A stretch of 64,000 nucleotides of DNA from JACPFJ01 sp036504875 (GCA_036504875.1 DASXUK010000026.1:1-64000), one strand, 5' to 3'; positions 1 through 9,040 are shown, counted from the first letter of the stretch. A program made the numbers and translations. Notes: generated by a model from the letters alone, not told the origin.

Positions 1-1
1 C

Positions 2-3000
2 CTGCTCAGCTCGTACCTCAGCCAGCCGGTCAAGATCTTTGCCGTGCATACCTCCGGCGCCACCCTGTATTTAAAAGGCGTACAAATCGCCAATCCACCC
101 GGTTTTCCGGCTGGTAATCTTGCCAGGGTGGATAGCCTGAGGATTGCGCCGCAGTGGAGACAGCTCCTGATCGGCCGGCGCTCCGTGCGACTGGTTGAGT
201 TGGAGGGGGTAAGACTTGACCTCCTGAAAAACAGTGCTGGCACCTGGAATTTACCCGTTTTGAAAAAGACCGCCAAGCAGCCGACTAGGGCTGAGATCTT
301 TATCAGGCAGCTGTGCATCAAGGATGGGGTGGTGCGGTTCAATGGCCGGAAGCTGGCTAAGGCATCCTCCCTGACCCTGTTCGACCTGGCCAGTCAAGGT
401 TCCCGGACCGCCCGTATCGAAGCGGCTTTTCAGGATGCAGGTCAGAACGGCTATGTTTTAACCGGCCAGATCCGGTCGGGCACTGAGCCCTCTTTTGAAC
501 TCTCACTCAAGTCCCCCTCGCTGTCCCTGGCGCCCCTGGCCAAGGTCTTAAAACTGAACCAACCTGGCTACTTGAAGGGAACCGGCTCGCTGCTGATCAA
601 AGCCGGTCTACACAATGGCCTGCTGCGTTCACAGGGAAGGCTTGACCTCAATCATTTGGCGGTTCAAGGAATAAACCTGCCGGCCGGCAGGATTAACTTC
701 AGCGGCGATTATAGCTTGAAACAGGATCTGGCACATCTACAGGAGCTGAACCTGGACCTGAGTGATCTGATCCGTTTGCAGGTCCGGGCAACCGTCGAAA
801 ATCTCAGACGAGAAAAAAGCTTTACTGCCGAGATCAGTCTGCAGGAAATCGATCTTAAACGGCTGGCCATGTTCTTATCAGAGGAACAGCGCCATCAGTT
901 GGTCATTGAGGGCCGCTTGGGCAAGAGCCGGCTGCAACTGTCCGGAAACGCTGCCCAAGGAATAACCGGGTTTTCAGGTAAGGCCCAACTGCAGAACGGC
1001 TCGCTGGCAAAAGAGGGACGGCTTCTGATCAGCGGGTTGTGCAGCAATATCGCCCTCTCCAGACAGAATAGCGGCCTGCAGATCAAAGGGGAAGTGGCGT
1101 TATGTAAACCTGCTGGCAAAGCCATGCTGGAGGCTGTGCAGGGGCCTTTCGAGCTGGAACTCTCCTCTCGCTTAAAACTGCTCAAGGCCAAAATCGCTCC
1201 TTTCTCGGCCCGAATCCTGGGGCAAACGGTGAAAGGGGGTTTGGCTTTCAATTCATCCACGCCGAGGCCCTTGACCGCCGATCTGCAGTTGCCGACGGCA
1301 GCCCTGGCCGACCTCAATCCCCTGCTCGAAAAGCACAATCTGCGGCTGACATCGGGCAGCGGTTTGCTGGCGCTAAGAGCGACTGGCCAAAATTTTCAGG
1401 ATTTCGAGGCTGCTCTTGACCTGCAGCTTTCAGCCCTGAAGGGCAAGCAAGGCCAGACCGCTCTGGCGCTGAAGAAGGGCAAGACCCTGGCCCAGATTCA
1501 ACGAAGCAAGGGGAGGCTCAGCCTGTCCGGCAGGTGCGAGCTGAAGAACCTGGCCTGGGCCGATAAAAAGGGACAGGCCAAATTCTCCTACCGTTACTCC
1601 GACAAAAAGCTGGTAATCGATAAAAATGACCTCGAGTGGGACGGCGCCAATCTCAGTTTCGATCGCCTGACAACGAACATTCCCACTAGTGAGAAGCGGG
1701 GCGGAGCCAGCTACTACCCGCTCTCCCTGGAGCTAACCGGTGGCGTTATCCGCCAGGGGCAGGCTGCGGCCAGGAATGTTTCCGCACGGATGGACGCTTT
1801 CTACGCCTCCGACGGCAGTGGCCGCTGGATGGAAGGCTCCGCCTCTCTGGCTGTCGGCCAGTTTGACTGGCAGGGCAAGGCAGTCGCCGCTCCGGGGGTT
1901 AGTTTGCTATTATCGCGTTCGGGGGCCACAGGAATAATCAGCGGCACACTTCTGGGCGGCCCCCTGGCAGGTGATGTTGCCTTTAATCCCTTTGCCGCTT
2001 CAAAGGGAGCTACCTTTCGGCTGGGGATCAAGGGGGCCGGTCTGGCAACCGCTGGCGAACTGCTTGCTGCCAGGGGTAAGGCGACTGTCACCGAGGGGCG
2101 GCTGGATGCGGCGCTGGAGGGCAGCTACGCTCACAAACAAGGATTACAGGGCCTATTTGAGGCAGACGGAAAAGACCTCCGCATTAACGGCAGCGGTAAG
2201 ACCCTGCTTTCTGATGGCGGATTCCATATGGCAGGGGTGATTGCCGGACAAACAATTACCCTTCAGAACGCAGTTGTTACGGTTGGTCAGGCGATCAACC
2301 TGCAACTCAAAGGGAGGCTGGAGCAGCCCTTTTCGCAGCAACCAAGCGGCAGTCTGAGCTTTGTTCTGCCCCAGACCCCCTGCAATACGATTGTAGATGG
2401 CTTTGTTAACCTGCTGCCACGTTTTCTGCAGGAGGCCACGCTGGAGGGTTCATTAGCCGGCCAGGGAACAGTGGAATTACAGGAAGGCAAGAAATTGCTG
2501 CAGGGGGCGCTTGTTTTTAATAAGGTTGGGTTGGAATCGCCGGAACAGAAAATAGTGATGAAGAATCTAGCAGGAAAGCTGCCTTTTTCACTGGATCTTT
2601 CCGGGAAAAAGATAGCACCGGCGTCGGACCGGCTGAGCTATTCGCGTAAAAATTATCCACTGCTCCGTCAGCAGCTGGGCCGGCTGCCTGACAAAGGCCA
2701 ACTGGTCACGATCGACCAGCTCGGTTTCGGGCCGCTGGAGCTGGATAGCATCAGGCTGATCATCCGCGCTGAAAAAGGCATCACTGAAATCACCTCTCTC
2801 AGGGCCACCCTTTTTGAGGGCATTCTGCTCGGGAGCGGTCAGGTTTCGATGCAGGAGACACTAAGTTACCGCGCCGACCTGCTGATCAACGGCCTCAGCT
2901 TGAAAGCGCTCTGCAACCGGTTTCCCAACATAAAAGGCTACATCACCGGAAAGGTGGACGGTGTTGTCAGTCTTTCGGCTCAGGAGAAAGGTCTCGGGGC

Positions 3001-3376
3001 GCTGATCGGCTTTAGCGAGCTGTGGGCCCGTAAAGGAGATGGGGAACAAATGCTGGTCAGCAGAGAGTTTCTCCAGCGTCTGGCCGGCAAGAAATTAAGT
3101 GGTTTTTTCTTCCGTCAGGACCGCCCCTATGACAAGGCCGAGATCAGTGCCAGTCTCCAGCAAGGCTACCTGACCTTCGATGCCCTGGACATCCAGAATA
3201 CCAATTTTCTGGGACTGCGTGATCTGAACGTTTCGATTGCTCCGACCCAGAACCGGATTGCTGTCGACCATCTGATGGCCGCCATCAAGCAGGCCTCGGC
3301 CAGCGGAAAGGCCATCACCGATACAGGTTCGCCCCAGGAATCCGCACCGGAAACCGAATTCAAGTGGCAGGACTGA
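2..3376 (+). CDS. AsmA/YdbH-like intermembrane lipid-transport protein (5' end outside window)
   Basis: The reading frame is open from the left edge, so the true start lies upstream; at least 1,125 codons are present. The protein is made of repeated beta-strand segments of the AsmA type, for example a run of LKGVQIANP then VDSLRIAPQW near the left edge. It ends in a soluble tail after SVSLSAQEKG-like and QNTNFLGLRDL segments. Proteins of the AsmA superfamily (TamB, YhdP, YdbH) form long hydrophobic grooves that carry phospholipid between inner and outer membrane. The next gene is a YnbE/YdbL-type lipoprotein, the partner arrangement known for YdbH in E. coli, so a YdbH-type bridge is the best guess. 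The N-terminal membrane anchor expected for the family is not in the window. A general AsmA-family protein is the alternative. Confidence 0.75.
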   Translation: MLSSYLSQPVKIFAVHTSGATLYLKGVQIANPPGFPAGNLARVDSLRIAPQWRQLLIGRRSVRLVELEGVRLDLLKNSAGTWNLPVLKKTAKQPTRAEIFIRQLCIKDGVVRFNGRKLAKASSLTLFDLASQGSRTARIEAAFQDAGQNGYVLTGQIRSGTEPSFELSLKSPSLSLAPLAKVLKLNQPGYLKGTGSLLIKAGLHNGLLRSQGRLDLNHLAVQGINLPAGRINFSGDYSLKQDLAHLQELNLDLSDLIRLQVRATVENLRREKSFTAEISLQEIDLKRLAMFLSEEQRHQLVIEGRLGKSRLQLSGNAAQGITGFSGKAQLQNGSLAKEGRLLISGLCSNIALSRQNSGLQIKGEVALCKPAGKAMLEAVQGPFELELSSRLKLLKAKIAPFSARILGQTVKGGLAFNSSTPRPLTADLQLPTAALADLNPLLEKHNLRLTSGSGLLALRATGQNFQDFEAALDLQLSALKGKQGQTALALKKGKTLAQIQRSKGRLSLSGRCELKNLAWADKKGQAKFSYRYSDKKLVIDKNDLEWDGANLSFDRLTTNIPTSEKRGGASYYPLSLELTGGVIRQGQAAARNVSARMDAFYASDGSGRWMEGSASLAVGQFDWQGKAVAAPGVSLLLSRSGATGIISGTLLGGPLAGDVAFNPFAASKGATFRLGIKGAGLATAGELLAARGKATVTEGRLDAALEGSYAHKQGLQGLFEADGKDLRINGSGKTLLSDGGFHMAGVIAGQTITLQNAVVTVGQAINLQLKGRLEQPFSQQPSGSLSFVLPQTPCNTIVDGFVNLLPRFLQEATLEGSLAGQGTVELQEGKKLLQGALVFNKVGLESPEQKIVMKNLAGKLPFSLDLSGKKIAPASDRLSYSRKNYPLLRQQLGRLPDKGQLVTIDQLGFGPLELDSIRLIIRAEKGITEITSLRATLFEGILLGSGQVSMQETLSYRADLLINGLSLKALCNRFPNIKGYITGKVDGVVSLSAQEKGLGALIGFSELWARKGDGEQMLVSREFLQRLAGKKLSGFFFRQDRPYDKAEISASLQQGYLTFDALDIQNTNFLGLRDLNVSIAPTQNRIAVDHLMAAIKQASASGKAITDTGSPQESAPETEFKWQD

Positions 3377-3442
3377 AGAAGCTCTTTCCTTGTCCGCCAG
3401 ATAGGGTATATTTAAAAAAGATTGTCTCCGGAGGGTTTGGTT

Positions 3443-4093
3443 ATGGAAATGAAATTCATGAAATGGTTGCTGGCAGCCGGTGTTTGCCTTCTGGCAGCCT
3501 GTGCATTTATCACCATCAATGTTTATTTCCCTGAGAAAGCGGCTAAAGAGGCCTACAAATCACTCGACGAGATGCTTCTGAAGAACCCGGTGCCCGGAAC
3601 TGGTAACCCACCCGCCAGGGAGCCGGCGCCAACAGCGCCGCAAAGCCGTCAGTTCAAGCTGCTTCCGGCACTGTCGTTGGTCTCCGCTGCCTATGCGGCT
3701 GACAAGGAAGGCGATGAATTGGCCGTCGAGATGGCCAGCATGCCGGAGGTAAACAAGGCTTATGAAGAGATGAGCCAGAGGCTGCCACGTTTAAACGGAC
3801 TGTTTGACAGCGGCGTGGTCGGCCTGACCAACCAGGGCTTGATCAGCGTGCGCGACAAAGCCAGGATCACAGCTCAGGATGAAGCGCTGGTCAGTGCCGA
3901 AAACCAGAGCCGCAAAATTGTGGTCGGAGCCATGGCCAAGGCCATTTTTAAAATAACCAAGCAGGAACAGACCAAAAAAGCGCTCGACCAAGTACTGAGC
4001 AAGGCCGCCGCCACTTATGCCGATAACAAGCGTGAAGCAGCCTCAAAGGGCTGGTGGGTTCAAAGCCAGAACGGACGCTGGCTGCAGAAGTAA
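3443..4093 (+). CDS. YnbE-YdbL-like fusion lipoprotein (DUF1318)
   Basis: 216 residues. I chose the ATG at 3443 because CGGAGGG sits seven bases upstream; a TTG at 3422 in the same frame has no ribosome site. Residues 1-20 form a lipoprotein signal ending in LLAAC (Cys20). Directly after it, ITINVYFPEKAA and a following SLDEMLL resemble the short YnbE lipoprotein, which has an ITIN segment near its mature N-terminus. Residues about 115-216 resemble YdbL (DUF1318), including the closing pattern WWVQSQNGRWLQK. In E. coli YnbE is the outer-membrane lipoprotein partner and YdbL a helper of YdbH. Here the two seem to be one protein, 66 bases after the YdbH-like gene, so they are probably co-transcribed. 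The YdbL match is the firmer of the two. Confidence 0.72.
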   Translation: MEMKFMKWLLAAGVCLLAACAFITINVYFPEKAAKEAYKSLDEMLLKNPVPGTGNPPAREPAPTAPQSRQFKLLPALSLVSAAYAADKEGDELAVEMASMPEVNKAYEEMSQRLPRLNGLFDSGVVGLTNQGLISVRDKARITAQDEALVSAENQSRKIVVGAMAKAIFKITKQEQTKKALDQVLSKAAATYADNKREAASKGWWVQSQNGRWLQK

Positions 4094-4124
4094 TCCAGTT
4101 GAACAACCAGTAGGAGGTGATCAT

Positions 4125-4304
4125 ATGGTTCGTTTTTATGACCCTAGAGATGAAGCCGACCAATTGAAGGTGGAGAAAATCCTTCGCAGTCAAGGCATCG
4201 AGTATTTTCTGCGTCGTGAACCTGAGCCGGGTATCGGGCCCCTCCAGATACTGGTGGCAGAGGAGGATCTTCCGTATGCGGAGGAACTGTTAAAGAAGGG
4301 TTAA
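4125..4304 (+). CDS. Small DUF2007-type protein
   Basis: 59 residues, started at the ATG preceded by TAGGAGGTGATC, a near-ideal ribosome site. The protein begins MVRFYDPRDEADQLKVEKIL and ends in a PYAEELLKKG helix. This is the beta-alpha-beta layout of DUF2007, a small domain related to PII-like folds with no settled function. The central IGPLQILVAEEDL strand fits the family. It follows the YnbE-YdbL-like gene by 31 bases and is closed by a strong terminator, so it is probably the last gene of that operon. Confidence 0.6.
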   Translation: MVRFYDPRDEADQLKVEKILRSQGIEYFLRREPEPGIGPLQILVAEEDLPYAEELLKKG

Positions 4305-4327
4305 GGTTTTCGTGGAATTCCACTACT

Positions 4328-4353
4328 AAAAGCCCGCTTTGGCGGGCTTTCCT
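4328..4353 (+). terminator. Intrinsic terminator after the DUF2007 gene
   Basis: A perfect AAAGCCCGC / GCGGGCTTT stem with a short TTTG loop starts 23 bases after the stop codon and ends in a T-rich stretch. It closes the operon of the YdbH-like gene. Confidence 0.85.
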
Positions 4354-4580
4354 CGTACGCCGCTCAAATTTTTTGTCTTTGCTGAGTTCTCAGCGGCCAG
4401 CCACACCGGTTCTTCAAACTCCTTCAAGATACTGAAATTCAGGCACTATTCTCTGTGCATTCTGTGACTAAGCACCCTTCGCGGTTGGCAGCCCATGGTT
4501 CTTATTTGAGAAACAGGTTGCCAGCCGAGCATAGGCCGTGGCATCATACCTAATTCACTTTTATTGCAGGAGTATTTGAA

Positions 4581-6209
4581 ATGATTCACCTTTCCAACAT
4601 CACCAAACAGCATGGCTCGCAGCTTCTCTTCCGCGATGCCAGTTTTCAGATATTACCCGGCTCGCGTAGCGGCCTGGTCGGACCGAACGGGGCTGGCAAA
4701 ACCAGCATCTTCCGCATCATTACCGGTGAGGAGGAGGTTGACAGCGGCGAGATCACCTGCGCCAAAAAGACCGTGACCGGCTACTTTTCCCAGGATGTAG
4801 GGGATATGGCCGGACGATCGGCTCTGGAGGAGGTTATGGCCGGCTCTCCCGAGACAGTCCGCCTGGCCGGGGAGTTGAAGGAGATGGAAGCTGCCATGTG
4901 TGAGCCAATGGCAGACGACCAGATGGCGGCGCTCCTTGAGCGTTACGGGGCTGCCCAGGAAGAATTCGAACATCGCGGCGGTTATGATCTCGACAACCGG
5001 GCCCAGACCGTCTTGACCGGACTCGGCATTGGCCCCGACCGGTTTAACCACCCGGTAGAGAGCTTTAGCGGTGGGTGGAAGATGCGTATTGCCCTGGCCA
5101 AGATTCTGACCCTGAAGCCGGATGTGCTGCTGCTGGACGAGCCGACCAACCACCTGGATGTCGAGTCGATCATCTGGCTGGAGGAGTGGCTGGCAAGCGA
5201 ATTCGATGGCGCGCTCCTGATGACCAGCCATGACCGCGATTTCATGAACCGCATCGTCACCCGCGTTGTCGAGGTGGCCAACAAGGCCGTCACCACCTAC
5301 GGCGGCAACTATGACTTCTACGAGCGGGAGCGTGACATTCGTCTCGAACAGCTCCTGGCCAGCCACAAACGCCAGCAGGATATGCTGGCCAAGGAGGAGG
5401 AATTTATCGCCCGTTTTGCGGCGCGGGCCTCGCACGCGGCCCAGGTGCAGTCGCGGGTCAAGAAGCTGGAGAAGATCGACCGCATCGAGATTCCGGCTGA
5501 GGAGCGCACGGTCCGGTTCGAGTTTGGCGAGCCCCCCCGCAGCGGAGATGACGTGGTGGTGCTGAATGGGCTAGCCAAAGCCTGGCAAACCCCGGATGGC
5601 CAGGTGACACAGGTCTTCAGCGGCGTCTCGGGAATCATCCGGCGCCAGAACAAGATTGCGGTGGTAGGGGTCAACGGAGCCGGTAAATCAACCTTCCTGA
5701 AGGTCCTGGTCGGTCAGACCCAGCCGTCCGGCGGCGTTTTCAATCTGGGGGCCAATGTCGAGCTGGGCTATTTCAGCCAGCATGCCATGGAGGTGCTCGA
5801 CCCGCGCAAGACGGTTTTTGAAACCGTGCAGGAGGCCATGCCGCTGGCTAACATCGGTGTGATCCGCAACCTGTTGGGGGCGTTCCTGTTTCAGGGAGAC
5901 AGCGTTGACAAACGTATTGAAAACCTCTCCGGCGGTGAAAAGAGCCGGGTAGTACTGGCAACGCTGTTGGCCCGACCGGTCAATTTCCTGGTGCTGGATG
6001 AGCCGACTAACCATCTGGATATCCGTTCCCGGGAGATCCTGCTGCAGGCGCTGCGAAATTTTGCCGGCACAGTTGTGCTGGTCAGCCATGACCGTCACTT
6101 TCTGCGCCTTCTGGTGGACCGGGTGTTCGAGATTGATCATGGGGAAATGCGGGTTTATGAGGGCAGCTACGATTACTATCTGGGCAAGACTCGCGAAATC
6201 CAGGCCTAG
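4581..6209 (+). CDS. ABC-F family ATPase (first of three)
   Basis: 542 residues with two ABC domains and no membrane segments, the ABC-F layout of translation factors that act on the ribosome. Domain 1 has Walker A GPNGAGKTS (residues 34-42), signature FSGGWKMR (about 161) and Walker B LLLDEPTNHLD (about 182). Domain 2 has GVNGAGKST (about 363), LSGGEKSR (about 449) and LVLDEPTNHLD. The linker between them is charged and helical (VKKLEKIDRIEIPAEE), as expected for the P-site-interacting segment. All ATP motifs are intact. The ATG is preceded by GCAGGAG eight bases upstream. It is distinct from the YbiT-like and YheS-like copies in this window, and I cannot assign a subfamily. Confidence 0.88.
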   Translation: MIHLSNITKQHGSQLLFRDASFQILPGSRSGLVGPNGAGKTSIFRIITGEEEVDSGEITCAKKTVTGYFSQDVGDMAGRSALEEVMAGSPETVRLAGELKEMEAAMCEPMADDQMAALLERYGAAQEEFEHRGGYDLDNRAQTVLTGLGIGPDRFNHPVESFSGGWKMRIALAKILTLKPDVLLLDEPTNHLDVESIIWLEEWLASEFDGALLMTSHDRDFMNRIVTRVVEVANKAVTTYGGNYDFYERERDIRLEQLLASHKRQQDMLAKEEEFIARFAARASHAAQVQSRVKKLEKIDRIEIPAEERTVRFEFGEPPRSGDDVVVLNGLAKAWQTPDGQVTQVFSGVSGIIRRQNKIAVVGVNGAGKSTFLKVLVGQTQPSGGVFNLGANVELGYFSQHAMEVLDPRKTVFETVQEAMPLANIGVIRNLLGAFLFQGDSVDKRIENLSGGEKSRVVLATLLARPVNFLVLDEPTNHLDIRSREILLQALRNFAGTVVLVSHDRHFLRLLVDRVFEIDHGEMRVYEGSYDYYLGKTREIQA

Positions 6210-6381
6210 GCAATAAGGGGCTTTTGCAATAGGTAAAACTCTGCTTGAGCTCTCTTACCAGTGCTGATGGTTTTGATACAATTCAGTAGCTCTTACCAAG
6301 CCCCAGGAGAGAAAAACTTCAGCCAGATCAAAATATGTGCTATAGGCATTGCTGCAATTACGGCTAAAACAGGAGGATGGC

Positions 6382-6645
6382 ATGTTACAGGATTTAGGTG
6401 GCGAAATTTATAAGACCTGGAGCGAGGAACAGCGCCGCGAAGAGATTGCCAAACTGGTCCAGGGGTACAAGACCGGTCTTCCGCTGGAGATTTTGTGTAT
6501 GGTGGCCACATCGATTGCCGGAAATCCAGTCAAAGCCAAAAAACACCTGAAGGCGCTGCTGACCATCAAGGAGCGCAAGGCGGCCGTTGCCAAGGCCGGC
6601 ACCAATGAGGAGGCACAAGCGCTGATCAGGTCCTACCTAATTTAA
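6382..6645 (+). CDS. Small conserved-looking protein upstream of greB
   Basis: 87 residues, started at the ATG after AGGAGG. The sequence is soluble, largely helical and basic: a YKTWSEEQRREEIAKLVQGY helix, then GLPLEILCMVATSIAG and a KAKKHLKALLTIKERKAA helix. I do not recognise the family. It ends 17 bases before greB, so the two are probably one transcript. The ribosome site and clean helical pattern argue that it is a real gene. Confidence 0.6.
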   Translation: MLQDLGGEIYKTWSEEQRREEIAKLVQGYKTGLPLEILCMVATSIAGNPVKAKKHLKALLTIKERKAAVAKAGTNEEAQALIRSYLI

Positions 6646-6662
6646 AAGGTTCCGGGAAATAA

Positions 6663-7139
6663 ATGACAAACTTGATATCGGCCACCGGCCTGAAAAAGCT
6701 GGAGGATGAATATAATTATCTATGGCGTGTGGAGCGCCCCAAGGTGGTTCAGGGTGTCTCCGATGCCGCTGCCGAGGGGGATCGCTCGGAGAACGCCGAG
6801 TACATTTACGGCAAGAAGCGTTTGCGTGAAATCGATAGCAAGCTGAAACACCTCGGCAGCCGGCTCAAGGTGCTCAAAGTGGCTGTTCCTCCCGCCAATC
6901 CGGTTGCGGTTTCATTTGGCTGTTGGGTAACCTACGAGGATGAGGACGGGGGCGAGCGCTGTTATCAACTGGTTGGACCGGACGAGATTGAGGTCAATGA
7001 TGGCCGCATCAGCATTGATTCACCGGTTGGTCAGGCCCTGCTGAGCAAAAAGGTCGATGATGAGGTCACCATCAGCCGTCCCAACGGCGAACTGACCGTG
7101 TATATCACTGACATCAGCGCCAGGCGCCCCAAACCCTGA
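6663..7139 (+). CDS. greB: Transcription elongation factor GreB
   Basis: 158 residues, the same length as E. coli GreB. The N-terminal coiled coil carries ELNYLW-like (EYNYLWRVERPKV) and GDRSENAEY, whose acidic residues sit at the tip that enters the RNA polymerase secondary channel to stimulate transcript cleavage. KKRLREIDSKLKHL continues the hairpin. The C-terminal FKBP-like domain has FGCWVTYEDEDG and SIDSPVGQALLSKKVDDEV. The NYLWR motif favours GreB over GreA. It lies 17 bases after a small helical protein and is followed by a repeat and a terminator. Confidence 0.93.
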   Translation: MTNLISATGLKKLEDEYNYLWRVERPKVVQGVSDAAAEGDRSENAEYIYGKKRLREIDSKLKHLGSRLKVLKVAVPPANPVAVSFGCWVTYEDEDGGERCYQLVGPDEIEVNDGRISIDSPVGQALLSKKVDDEVTISRPNGELTVYITDISARRPKP

Positions 7140-7149
7140 AAAAGCCAAA

Positions 7150-7255
7150 ACCGGTCTCTCACAAAGCACGCAGAGTACACAGAGAGATTCCTCTAATCTT
7201 TCTTAGTGAACTTTGAGGGCTTTAGCGAACGAAGTAAGCGAGTGAGAGAACCGAT
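7150..7255. repeat. Dispersed inverted repeat, copy A
   Basis: The ends are inverted (CCGGTCTCTCAC at 7151-7162 against GTGAGAGAACCG near 7242-7253). The inside carries CACAAAGCACGCAGAG and TGAACTTTGAGGGCTTT. Related sequence occurs at 14083-14165 and 27218-27465. All three lie between genes, near 3' ends. Confidence 0.6.
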
Positions 7256-7276
7256 TTTCGAGTATTGGATAAAATT

Positions 7277-7315
7277 AAAAAAGCGCCCTCTCCAAGGAGA
7301 AAGGCGCTTTTTTTG
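7277..7315. terminator. Bidirectional terminator between greB and the YbiT-like gene
   Basis: AAAAAAGCGCC pairs with GGCGCTTTTTT around a CTCTCCAAGGAGAAA inner stem and loop. There are A and T runs on both sides, so it can stop greB transcripts from the left and YbiT-like transcripts from the right. Confidence 0.85.
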
Positions 7316-7334
7316 TAACGCTTCATAAAGTCTT

Positions 7335-8972
7335 CTACAGGCTCAGCTCGGCATGGCCATGGTAAAGCTGGTCCCGCTCCTTGGACACATCCTCGCTCTC
7401 CAGGTACTCGTCGAAACCCATAACCCGGTCAATTACACCACCGGGGGTGATCTCGATGATCCGGTTGGCCACGGTGGAAACAAATTCATGGTCGTGCGAG
7501 GCAAACAGGATTACCTCACTGAAGGCGATCAGACCGTCATTGAGGGCGGTGATCGATTCCAGGTCGAGGTGGTTGGTCGGCTCGTCCAGGATCAGTGCAT
7601 TGGCCCCGGAGAGCATCATGCGGGACAGCATGCAACGGACCTTTTCACCGCCTGAAAGCACCGAGGTTTTCTTCATGGCTTCATCACCCGAAAACAGCAT
7701 CCTTCCCAGGAAACCGCGGGCGAAGGTCTCACCTTCGGTGGGGGGGGAATATTGGCCGAGCCACTCGATCAGGTTCAAATCCTTTTCAAAGTAGCTGCTG
7801 TTTTCCTTGGGGAAGTAAGCATGTGAGATGGTTATCCCCCAGCGGAAGGAACCGCTATCCGGCTTCAGCTCGCCTGCCAGGATCTGGAACAGGACCGTTC
7901 TGGCTAGCCCGTTACCCCCTACAAAGGCGATCTTGTCCCCCTTGCGCACTACCAGGTCGAGGTTGTTCAGCACCTTGACACCCTCAACCTGCTTGGTCAG
8001 CCCCTGAATTTCAAGAATGATGTCGCCGCAGGCGCGCTCCGGCTTGAACATGACATGCGGATATTTGCGGGTGGAGATCGGCATATCCTCCAGAGTCAGC
8101 TTGTCGAGCAGTTTTTTGCGCGAAGTGGCCTGCTTGGCTTTGGAGGCATTGGAACTGAAACGTTGGATAAATGCCTTCAATTCTTCCGCTTTTTCGGACA
8201 CCTTGCGGTTCTCGTTCTGCTTCTGCTTCAGGTTCAGCTGAGCGGCATGGTACCAGAAATCATAGTTGCCAACGTAAACCTGAATGCGGCCAAAATCGAT
8301 GTCAGCAGTGTGGGTGCAGACCTGGTTAAGAAAGTGGCGGTCGTGGGAGACCACGATAACCGTATTGGTGAAGCGGTAGAGGAAATCCTCCAGCCAGGAG
8401 ATCGATTTCAGGTCCAGGTTGTTGGTCGGCTCGTCCAGAAGCAGCACGTCCGGGTTACCGAACAGCGCCTGGGCCAAAAGCACCCGCACCTTGTCACCGC
8501 TCTCCAGCTCCTTCATTTTTTTAGCGCGCAGCTCTTCGTTTATGCCCAAGCCATTCAGCAAAACCGCCGCCTCTGATTCGGCCTCATAGCCGTTCATTTC
8601 GGCAAATTCCCCTTCCAGTTCGGACGAGCGAACGCCATCCTGCTCGGAAAAATCAGGTTTGGCATACAGCGCTTCGCGCTCATGCATGACCTCGTACAGC
8701 CGGGGATGACCCATGATGACCGTGTTGAAGACCGTTTCCTCGTCAAAGGCGAACTGGTCCTGTTTGAGAACTGCGATACGCTCTCTGGGCCCGACCAGGA
8801 TATCGCCCTTGTCGGCACTGATCTCACCAGCCAGGATCTTCAGGAAGGTTGATTTGCCGGCGCCGTTGGCGCCGATCAGGCCATAACAGTTGCCGGGGGT
8901 GAACTTGATATTGACGTCTTTGAACAGGACCCTTTTGCCATAGGCCAGGGCCACGTTGGATGCGGTAATCAT
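7335..8972 (-). CDS. YbiT-like ABC-F ATPase with one degenerate ATP site
   Basis: 545 residues from the ATG at 8972, which has GGAG nine bases upstream; an earlier in-frame start at 9008 has no ribosome site. It resembles E. coli YbiT closely in places: LKQDQFAFDEETVFNTVIMGH and the DEPTNNLD of domain 1. Domain 1 has an intact Walker A, GANGAGKST (34-42), but its signature reads LESGDKVR (about 156). Domain 2 has a full LSGGEKVR (about 439), but its Walker A reads GGNGLART (352-359), with Ala for Gly and Arg for the catalytic Lys. Since ATP sites form between Walker A of one domain and the signature of the other, both defects fall in the same site. ABC-F proteins act on ribosomes. A hairpin with a T run lies in the leader. 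Confidence 0.88.
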   Translation of the reverse strand: MITASNVALAYGKRVLFKDVNIKFTPGNCYGLIGANGAGKSTFLKILAGEISADKGDILVGPRERIAVLKQDQFAFDEETVFNTVIMGHPRLYEVMHEREALYAKPDFSEQDGVRSSELEGEFAEMNGYEAESEAAVLLNGLGINEELRAKKMKELESGDKVRVLLAQALFGNPDVLLLDEPTNNLDLKSISWLEDFLYRFTNTVIVVSHDRHFLNQVCTHTADIDFGRIQVYVGNYDFWYHAAQLNLKQKQNENRKVSEKAEELKAFIQRFSSNASKAKQATSRKKLLDKLTLEDMPISTRKYPHVMFKPERACGDIILEIQGLTKQVEGVKVLNNLDLVVRKGDKIAFVGGNGLARTVLFQILAGELKPDSGSFRWGITISHAYFPKENSSYFEKDLNLIEWLGQYSPPTEGETFARGFLGRMLFSGDEAMKKTSVLSGGEKVRCMLSRMMLSGANALILDEPTNHLDLESITALNDGLIAFSEVILFASHDHEFVSTVANRIIEITPGGVIDRVMGFDEYLESEDVSKERDQLYHGHAELSL

Positions 8973-8994
8973 TTCTCTATTAGCTCCTTTGTGA

Positions 8995-9025
8995 CAAACA
9001 AAAACCACAGGGGCAATCCCTGTGG
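8995..9025 (-). terminator. Terminator-like hairpin in the leader of the YbiT-like gene (possible attenuator)
   Basis: Read on the minus strand, CCACAGGG-ATTGC-CCCTGTGG (perfect 8-bp stem, 5-base loop) is followed at once by TTTTTGTTTG. It lies between a candidate promoter and the ATG at 8972, about 23 bases before the start codon. No minus-strand gene ends just upstream, so a role in control of the YbiT-like gene is more likely than ending an upstream transcript. Confidence 0.6.
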
Positions 9026-9040
9026 CTCAGGTGATGAATA

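Noticed and set aside
895..1338. Long minus-strand ORF opposite the AsmA-like gene
   Set aside because: It has no ribosome site and lies fully within a clear plus-strand coding region with the AsmA pattern; it is a reverse-frame shadow.
4653..5435. 260-codon minus-strand ORF opposite the first ABC-F gene
   Set aside because: Reverse-frame shadow; similar ones lie opposite the other two ABC-F genes, as expected from shared codon pattern.
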